Shown here in pieces: positions 15,800 through 19,985 of a stretch of 19,985 nt of DNA. Each line of letters opens with the position of its first letter. Within the stretch, counting starts at the first letter, position 1. The notes under the pieces are model-generated. The model did no database searches and was not told where the DNA came from. It saw only the letters and a list, made by a program, of their open reading frames with translations. The stretch spans positions 1-19,985 of the forward strand of contig JBOHVS010000278.1 in the NCBI GenBank assembly GCA_050735975.1, given 5' to 3'. Origin of the DNA: DATMBL01 sp050735975 (GTDB lineage Bacteria > Desulfobacterota > Binatia > UBA9968). A program made the position numbers and the translations under genes.

Positions 15800-15829
15800 T
15801 TGACAAGTACGGCAAGACTTGGTTAGAAA
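15800..15829 (+). promoter_or_regulatory. Candidate promoter of the AtzG-like/amidase operon
   Basis: Consensus TTGACA (15800-15805) and TAGAAA (15824-15829, four of six matches to TATAAT) are separated by 18 bases. The start of transcription would fall near 15836, about ten bases ahead of the ATG at 15846, giving a very short leader containing GGGGGA. Confidence 0.4.
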
Positions 15830-15845
15830 TCGGGCTGGGGGAAAT

Positions 15846-16046
15846 ATGGCGGATGAAATTACCTTGGAGCAGTTGCGGCCGATGGCGGAGCGAGCAGGGT
15901 TGAAACTGTCCGACGAGGAGCTCCGGAACCTTCTTGCGGGAGTCAACCGTTCCCGCAATCAAGTCTCGGAACTGCGCGATCTCGTCACCGATACTCTCGA
16001 GCCGGCCGGCACCTTCGCCGCCTCCAAAGCTAAAGAATGGCGGTGA
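15846..16046 (+). CDS. Small GatC/AtzG-like amidase partner protein
   Basis: A 66-residue acidic helical protein. The pattern EQLRPMAERAGLKLSDEEL near the N-terminus and LEPAGTF near the C-terminus recalls GatC of the tRNA amidotransferase and the DUF4089/AtzG proteins that accompany AtzE-type amidases. GatC-like proteins wrap around the amidase to stabilise it. ATG 15846 has GGGGGA five bases upstream. A longer GTG start at 15819 would overlap the probable promoter. The stop lies four bases before the amidase ATG, a spacing typical of translational coupling between complex partners. Because GatB is absent, I infer a catabolic AtzG/AtzE-like heteromer and not tRNA amidotransferase. Similarity at this length is modest, so the call rests partly on context. 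Confidence 0.75.
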   Translation: MADEITLEQLRPMAERAGLKLSDEELRNLLAGVNRSRNQVSELRDLVTDTLEPAGTFAASKAKEWR

Positions 16047-16050
16047 AATC

Positions 16051-17451
16051 ATGGCGTCGAACGATCTGTCCTATCTCAGCATTCTCGAAGCCGCGGCCGG
16101 ACTACGGCGCAGGCGGTTTTCCCCCACAGAACTCGCTGAGGCCTGCCTGAAAAAGATTGGCGCGATCGACGGAAAACTGCATAGCTTCATCACTGTCACG
16201 ACGGCTCTCGCGCTACAGCAGGCCAAGCAGGCGGAGCAAGAACTGGTTTCCGGCAAAGACCGCGGCTTGCTGCACGGCATCCCCATCGCTCTCAAAGATC
16301 TCTACATGACGGAAGGAATCCGCACTACGTGCCACTCTGCAGTGCTGCAGGATTGGGTGCCGGAAGGCGACGCAACCGCGGCGGCGAAGCTTGCCGAAGC
16401 GGGCACCCTCCTGCTCGGTAAACTGGGAATGCACGAGTTCGCCTTTGGCGGACCGTCCGTCGATGCGCCGTTTCCCGCGGTGCGTAATCCCTGGAACACC
16501 GCTCACATCCCCGGCGGCTCGAGCAGCGGCTCCGGCGCGGCTCTTGCGGCCGGACTCTGTCTCGGTGCTCTCGGCTCCGATACCGGCGGCTCGATCCGGA
16601 CCCCATCATCGCACTGCGGCATCGTCGGCATCAAACCGACTTACGGTCGAGTGAGCCGTTATGGGGTCGTGCCGCTGAGTTGGTCTTTGGATCATGCCGG
16701 ACCGATGGCGCGAAACGTAGAGGATTGCGCAGTCCTGCTGCAGGCGATTGCCGGGTATGATCCGAAAGATCCGGCATCGGCGAACGTTCCCGTGCCTGAC
16801 TTCCGTGCTGGTCTAAATCAGGGAATTGAAGGGATCCGAATCGGCGTGCCACGCGCCGGCTGGTTCGATGAACAAAAAGGAACGGATCCGGAAATCGCGG
16901 CGATCTTTGACCGTGCTTTGAAGACTCTCGAAAGCCTCGGCGCAACCGTCGTTGAAATCGACGGACGGCCGTTCGCGGCTGCTCGAAAGGCGAATCAGAC
17001 GATACTCATTGCCGAAGCCTACGCCTACCACGAGAAACGACTTCAGGAGACGCCGGAGAAATTCGGCAGCAGTGTGCGCCGGCGAATGCTTGAAGGCGCC
17101 TTCCTGAGCGCGGCCGACTACATCACCGCTCTGCGCGCTCGAACAGCCTTGAACGAGCAGATTTGTGCGAACTTCTCTCGGGTGGACGTCTTCGCCACGC
17201 CAACAGCGCCGCGTCCTCCGGAAGCCTTCGACGCGCTCGACCCGAACGAACAAAACCTTCGCCCAAGCTTTACCAATCCGTTTAATCTTACCGGTCTTCC
17301 GGCTCTCTCGCTCCCTTGCGGATTCACCCAAGGAAACCTGCCCGTGGGGCTGCAAATTACCGCGCGACCTTTCGACGAGAATACAGCCTTCCGGATCGCG
17401 TACGCTTACGAGCAAGCGACCGACTGGCACGCGCGCCGACCGCCGATCTAA
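16051..17451 (+). CDS. Amidase-signature-family amidase (AtzE/GatA-like)
   Basis: A 466-residue hydrolase of linear C-N amide bonds. The Ser-cisSer-Lys triad is complete: K82 in IALKDLYMTEG, S157 in PGGSSSGSGAA and the nucleophile S181 in GSDTGGSIR. The 24-residue spacing between the serines equals that in malonamidase E2 and FAAH. The conserved GIKPTYGRVSRYGV and DHAGPMARNVEDCA segments follow. I chose the ATG at 16051. The open frame extends 117 bases upstream, but only as a shadow of the small partner gene. The AtzG-like gene four bases upstream suggests an AtzEG-type complex that hydrolyses a small ureido or amide acid. The substrate-binding C-terminal half cannot be read for specificity. 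The gene is convergent with the AtzA-like amidohydrolase 73 bases away, and no terminator is evident between them. Confidence 0.92.
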   Translation: MASNDLSYLSILEAAAGLRRRRFSPTELAEACLKKIGAIDGKLHSFITVTTALALQQAKQAEQELVSGKDRGLLHGIPIALKDLYMTEGIRTTCHSAVLQDWVPEGDATAAAKLAEAGTLLLGKLGMHEFAFGGPSVDAPFPAVRNPWNTAHIPGGSSSGSGAALAAGLCLGALGSDTGGSIRTPSSHCGIVGIKPTYGRVSRYGVVPLSWSLDHAGPMARNVEDCAVLLQAIAGYDPKDPASANVPVPDFRAGLNQGIEGIRIGVPRAGWFDEQKGTDPEIAAIFDRALKTLESLGATVVEIDGRPFAAARKANQTILIAEAYAYHEKRLQETPEKFGSSVRRRMLEGAFLSAADYITALRARTALNEQICANFSRVDVFATPTAPRPPEAFDALDPNEQNLRPSFTNPFNLTGLPALSLPCGFTQGNLPVGLQITARPFDENTAFRIAYAYEQATDWHARRPPI

Positions 17452-17524
17452 GATCACAAGAACCCACAGCAAACCAGCACCTGCGACAGCCGGCTGAAGA
17501 ATAATGAAAGCAAGCGCTCCAAAG

Positions 17525-18994
17525 TTACTCAGTTTTACCAAAAACCCGAAAATACATCTGCGCCAGTGACGGCTCCATGGTCTTCGCCGCAGCCATCTCG
17601 CGCTGAATAGACGGCTCGAGGCGCTCACGCACTCGGGTCGCCAAACGCAGGACTTCTTGTTCGTCGACGCGGGTCAGCTTGCCGCTCTGGACGACAACTT
17701 CTCCGTTCACGATAATGGTATCGACCGAGCTGCCGTTTTCGCAAAACACAAGCTGGCTCATGCCATCGTTAAGCGGGGTGAAGGCCGGCGTATCGCGGCG
17801 TAACAGAACCAAATCAGCTAGCTTTCCCGGCGCCAAGACGCCGGCATCGAGCCCAAACGCCCGCGCGCCGTTATAGGTGGCCATTGTGAGCGCCTGCAGC
17901 GGAGTAATCCATTTATTGAAGTCGGTGCCGGATTGATTGTGGATAAGGGCAGTCAATCGGAGCGCGTCAAACATGTTCTGACCGTCGTTTGAGGCTGAGC
18001 CGTCCGTGCCCAATGCAACCTGCACTCCGGCTGCGACAAATTCTCGAACGGGCGCCAGACCGCTGCCGATGCGCAGGTTGCTCGCGGGATTGTGAACCGG
18101 CGTCGCGCCGCGCCTGGCAAACAATTCGATATCTTCAGGCTCGATCCAGATCGAGTGCGCCAGCGAGAGATTCGGCGCCACAACGCCAAGCGAATCGAGG
18201 TGTTGCAGCAGAGATGTGCCGTAGAGTTTTTTGCCCATGGCCTGCTGGGCCCTGGTCTCGGCCAGGTGAATATGGATCGGCAGCTTTCTCCTGGAGGCGA
18301 TCTCCGTTGCGCCTTGTAAAAGTTGATCCGAGCAACGCTGAACCGCCGACGGACCGGGACAACAGGTCGTCAATCTTTCCGGATCATGAAAGGCATCAAT
18401 GAAATCCTCGCACTCGTCGAGCCAGCTCCCCGTTTCTCTAGCTTCACTCCGGCTCATACGCTTGATCTCTTCGCTAAGGCCGGAATCCATCTCGCCTAAT
18501 GGAATGGTTTCTTCGTAGTTCTTATCGGACAACGTAAGTGCGACGACATGGCGCAAACCCAAATCTCGCATCGCTTGTATCGCGGCGCCTGCTCCCATGA
18601 ATCGACGGGCTTGATTGCCGAAGAAGTGATCGAGCACGGTAGTGGCGCCCGATTTAAGCATTTCCATACCGCCGAGCAGCGCGCTGGCATAGAAGTCCTC
18701 GTCGCGCATATCTCTGAGCGAGGCCCGGTAGTAAGCGCGCCAGATCTCCAGCGGTTTGCTCGGCATCATGCCGCGCACGAGATTGGCCGGCGAATGGCAA
18801 TGCGCGTTGACCATGCCGGGCATAACGATCATTCGGTCGGCGCCGATAGTCTTGTGAAACGGTCCCGCCGGCGTCCACTCTGCTGGTCCGACGTAAGTGA
18901 TGCGATTGCCGTCAACCGCGATCGAGCCCTTGTCGATGACGTCATTTTGCTCGTTCATAGTCACGACAAGAGCATTCTGAATTAATATTCGCAT
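17525..18994 (-). CDS. Amidohydrolase of the AtzA/TrzN/SAH-deaminase group
   Basis: A 489-residue metal-dependent hydrolase. Metal and catalytic residues are H65 and H67 (VNAHCH), H243 and E246 (HIHLAE), H280 (LAHSIW) and D331 (GTDGSASND). These are close to the numbering in AtzA (H66, H68, H243, H276, D327), so the active site is intact and mononuclear. Family members remove amino, chloro or methylthio groups from rings such as s-triazines, guanine, cytosine or adenosine derivatives. A TGxAxVLGL-type ending is replaced here by AFGLDAGVLAPGKLADLVLL, also normal. ATG 18994 has no ribosome site. A promoter-like TTGACA element lies just upstream, so the message may be leaderless. It is downstream of dppBC-like genes on the same strand, suggesting import of its substrate. 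The exact substrate is unknown. Confidence 0.91.
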   Translation of the reverse strand: MRILIQNALVVTMNEQNDVIDKGSIAVDGNRITYVGPAEWTPAGPFHKTIGADRMIVMPGMVNAHCHSPANLVRGMMPSKPLEIWRAYYRASLRDMRDEDFYASALLGGMEMLKSGATTVLDHFFGNQARRFMGAGAAIQAMRDLGLRHVVALTLSDKNYEETIPLGEMDSGLSEEIKRMSRSEARETGSWLDECEDFIDAFHDPERLTTCCPGPSAVQRCSDQLLQGATEIASRRKLPIHIHLAETRAQQAMGKKLYGTSLLQHLDSLGVVAPNLSLAHSIWIEPEDIELFARRGATPVHNPASNLRIGSGLAPVREFVAAGVQVALGTDGSASNDGQNMFDALRLTALIHNQSGTDFNKWITPLQALTMATYNGARAFGLDAGVLAPGKLADLVLLRRDTPAFTPLNDGMSQLVFCENGSSVDTIIVNGEVVVQSGKLTRVDEQEVLRLATRVRERLEPSIQREMAAAKTMEPSLAQMYFRVFGKTE

Positions 18995-19001
18995 TGCGAA
19001 A

Positions 19002-19031
19002 AGCGTATCCGACGACTCACAATTTTGTCAA
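19002..19031 (-). promoter_or_regulatory. Candidate promoter directly before the AtzA-like amidohydrolase
   Basis: On the minus strand, TTGACA (19031-19026) is followed after 18 bases by TACGCT (19007-19002). The start point would fall at about 18995, next to the ATG at 18994, implying a leaderless transcript. This agrees with the missing ribosome site. The -10 is weak. Confidence 0.4.
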
Positions 19032-19084
19032 TCGCGGTGAAAGTTCGAAGCTCGTTAAAAGGAGGATGGCAGATTCCGCAGGGC

Positions 19085-19936
19085 TCATTCCGTCGTACGC
19101 GGATCCAAGACATCACGCAAACCGTCGCCGATCATGTTGAAAGCCAGAACGACGACGAAGATGGCGATCCCCGGCGCAAGTGAGAGCCACGGTTGAAAGA
19201 GCAGTTGGCTGACGCCGTCGCGGATCATCCCGCCCCAGCTTGGCATGGGCGGCTTCACGCCCAAACCAATGAAGCTGAGGTTGGCTTCTTGTAGAATCGC
19301 GGTGGCAGTCCAAAGCGTTCCGACGACGAGGATCTCGTTCATAAGATTCGGCACGATGTGAAACGAGATGACGCGCAGATCGCTCATTCCCAGCGCCCTG
19401 GCCGCCTGGATATAGTCGCGTTCTTTGAGAGCGATCGCCGAGCCGCGCGCGATTCTAGCGAAACGAGGAGTAATCGCCACGGCGATCGCGATGGCGAGAT
19501 TGAACATGCCGGAGCCTAAAACCGCCAGGACCATGAGCCCCAGAATGATGGTCGGAAAGGTCATCAGCATGTCGATGAATCGAGTGCTGATCGTATCGAC
19601 CCTCCCGCCTTTGTAGCCGGCAACAATTCCCCACAAAGCTCCGATTGCCATTGCGAGACCCACGGCCGAGAGCGAGATCGTCAGCGAGACTCTCGTTCCG
19701 AGTATGATCCGGGATAGAACGTCGCGGCCGAAATTATCCGTCCCTAAGAGATGCTCGCCGCCGGGTGCTAAATCGCCCCGGGCGATGTTCTGCTCCAACG
19801 GGTCGAAAGGCGTCAACCACGGCGCGAATACGGCGACGACGACGATCAACGTCGTCAGAACGATCCCCGTCATCGTCGTCTTGTTTTTCCTGATGGCGCG
19901 CGCAATTCTCTTTCGTTCTCGAGCTGAATCAGCCAT
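19085..19936 (-). CDS. Dipeptide/nickel-type ABC transporter permease, DppC/OppC family
   Basis: A 283-residue inner-membrane permease. It opens with the basic N-terminus RERKRIARAIRKNK, then a first membrane segment (about 23-41). The class hallmarks follow: LGTDNFGRDVLSR (64-76), six membrane segments in all, the EAA loop DYIQAARALG...HIVPN (174-197), PSWGGMI and the C-terminal FNMIGDGLRDVLDPR. DppC pairs with DppB, whose last codons end 19 bases upstream. The associated ATPases and binding protein would be outside the window, or are missing downstream, since the next gene is an amidohydrolase. Substrates of this class include peptides, nickel, glutathione and opines. The adjoining deaminase-like enzyme suggests a small N-rich compound, which is inference. 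Confidence 0.94.
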   Translation of the reverse strand: MADSARERKRIARAIRKNKTTMTGIVLTTLIVVVAVFAPWLTPFDPLEQNIARGDLAPGGEHLLGTDNFGRDVLSRIILGTRVSLTISLSAVGLAMAIGALWGIVAGYKGGRVDTISTRFIDMLMTFPTIILGLMVLAVLGSGMFNLAIAIAVAITPRFARIARGSAIALKERDYIQAARALGMSDLRVISFHIVPNLMNEILVVGTLWTATAILQEANLSFIGLGVKPPMPSWGGMIRDGVSQLLFQPWLSLAPGIAIFVVVLAFNMIGDGLRDVLDPRTTE

Positions 19937-19955
19937 AGCCGTTACCCGATTAATA

Positions 19956-19985
19956 TCATCCGTAGCGTATGCGCGGATCGACGAG
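19956..19985 (-). CDS. C-terminal end of a DppB-type ABC permease (truncated by the window edge)
   Basis: Only the last nine codons and a TGA are inside the window. They read LVDPRIRYG, which matches the typical DppB/OppB ending (LLDPRIRY). This fits the dppB-dppC gene order, with 19 bases between the stop and the DppC start. The rest of the gene lies beyond position 19985. Confidence 0.8.
   Translation of the reverse strand, partial: LVDPRIRYG

Larger units (their letters stand above)
15460..15845. other. Divergent intergenic region without a credible gene
   Basis: This 386-base gap separates two divergent genes. Open frames here (15548-15826 plus and 15488-15958 minus) have no recognisable motifs or good ribosome sites, and the latter runs through the AtzG-like gene. 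The visible features are a perfect hairpin at 15765-15784 and a TTGACA element at 15800. No promoter for the minus-strand gene could be picked with confidence. Confidence 0.6.

Noticed and set aside
15548..15826. 92-residue plus-strand frame in the divergent spacer
   Set aside because: No motif, no ribosome site, and it spans the hairpin and promoter-like element.
15488..15958. 156-residue minus-strand frame across the divergent spacer and AtzG-like gene
   Set aside because: It overlaps the small gene and its promoter, has no motifs and has an arginine/serine/proline-rich composition typical of a shadow frame.
16813..17628. 271-residue minus-strand frame opposite the amidase
   Set aside because: It runs antisense through the amidase and into the next gene, with low-complexity basic sequence and no family features.

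Overview
The window looks like chromosome from an uncultured, Gram-negative-type soil or sediment bacterium. It has moderately high GC, small GntR-controlled catabolic operons, CoxMSL-like molybdenum hydroxylase genes, UbiD, several importer parts and short palindromic repeats between genes. This mixture recalls lineages such as Rokubacteria/Methylomirabilota, Binatota or former Deltaproteobacteria. That placement is a weak inference, because no rRNA or marker gene is present. I see no tRNA, rRNA, insertion sequence, integrase or CRISPR array.

Layout. (1) Positions 2-5265, minus strand: a four-gene operon read from 5265 down to 2. It encodes a TauB/SsuB-type ABC ATPase, a fused two-domain FbpB-type permease, a PotA/FbpC-type ATPase with a C-terminal TOBE-like region, and a UbiD-family prenylated-FMN decarboxylase. 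No substrate-binding protein is visible. (2) Positions 5266-5472: a divergent control region with a promoter-like TTGACA element and a three-half-site TTGCATA palindrome that is probably the operator of the neighbouring regulator. (3) Positions 5473-11819, plus strand: an FCD-type GntR regulator, a dihydroorotase-family cyclic amidohydrolase, and a complete three-subunit molybdenum hydroxylase in the order FAD subunit, 2Fe-2S subunit, molybdopterin subunit. Each of the three spacers around the hydroxylase genes holds a different imperfect palindrome built from short repeated units. (4) Positions 11913-13106, plus: an exported YVTN-type beta-propeller. (5) Positions 13231-15459, minus: a polytopic membrane protein fused to a spermidine-synthase-like domain. 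(6) Positions 15846-17451, plus: a 66-residue GatC/AtzG-like protein followed 4 bases later by an amidase-signature enzyme. (7) Positions 17525-19985, minus: the last codons of a DppB-type permease, a complete DppC-type permease, and an amidohydrolase whose metal ligands match the AtzA/TrzN/SAH-deaminase pattern.

How the parts may fit together. The window combines a Mo-hydroxylase (hydroxylates a ring or activated carbon with water), a cyclic amidohydrolase (opens a cyclic amide), an AtzA-like amidohydrolase (hydrolytic deamination or dechlorination), an amidase with an AtzG-like partner (cleaves a linear amide), a UbiD decarboxylase, and two importer families. Together these could catabolise an N-heterocyclic, possibly carboxylated, compound. 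No substrate can be read from the sequence, and the genes lie in at least four transcription units, so a shared pathway is a hypothesis.
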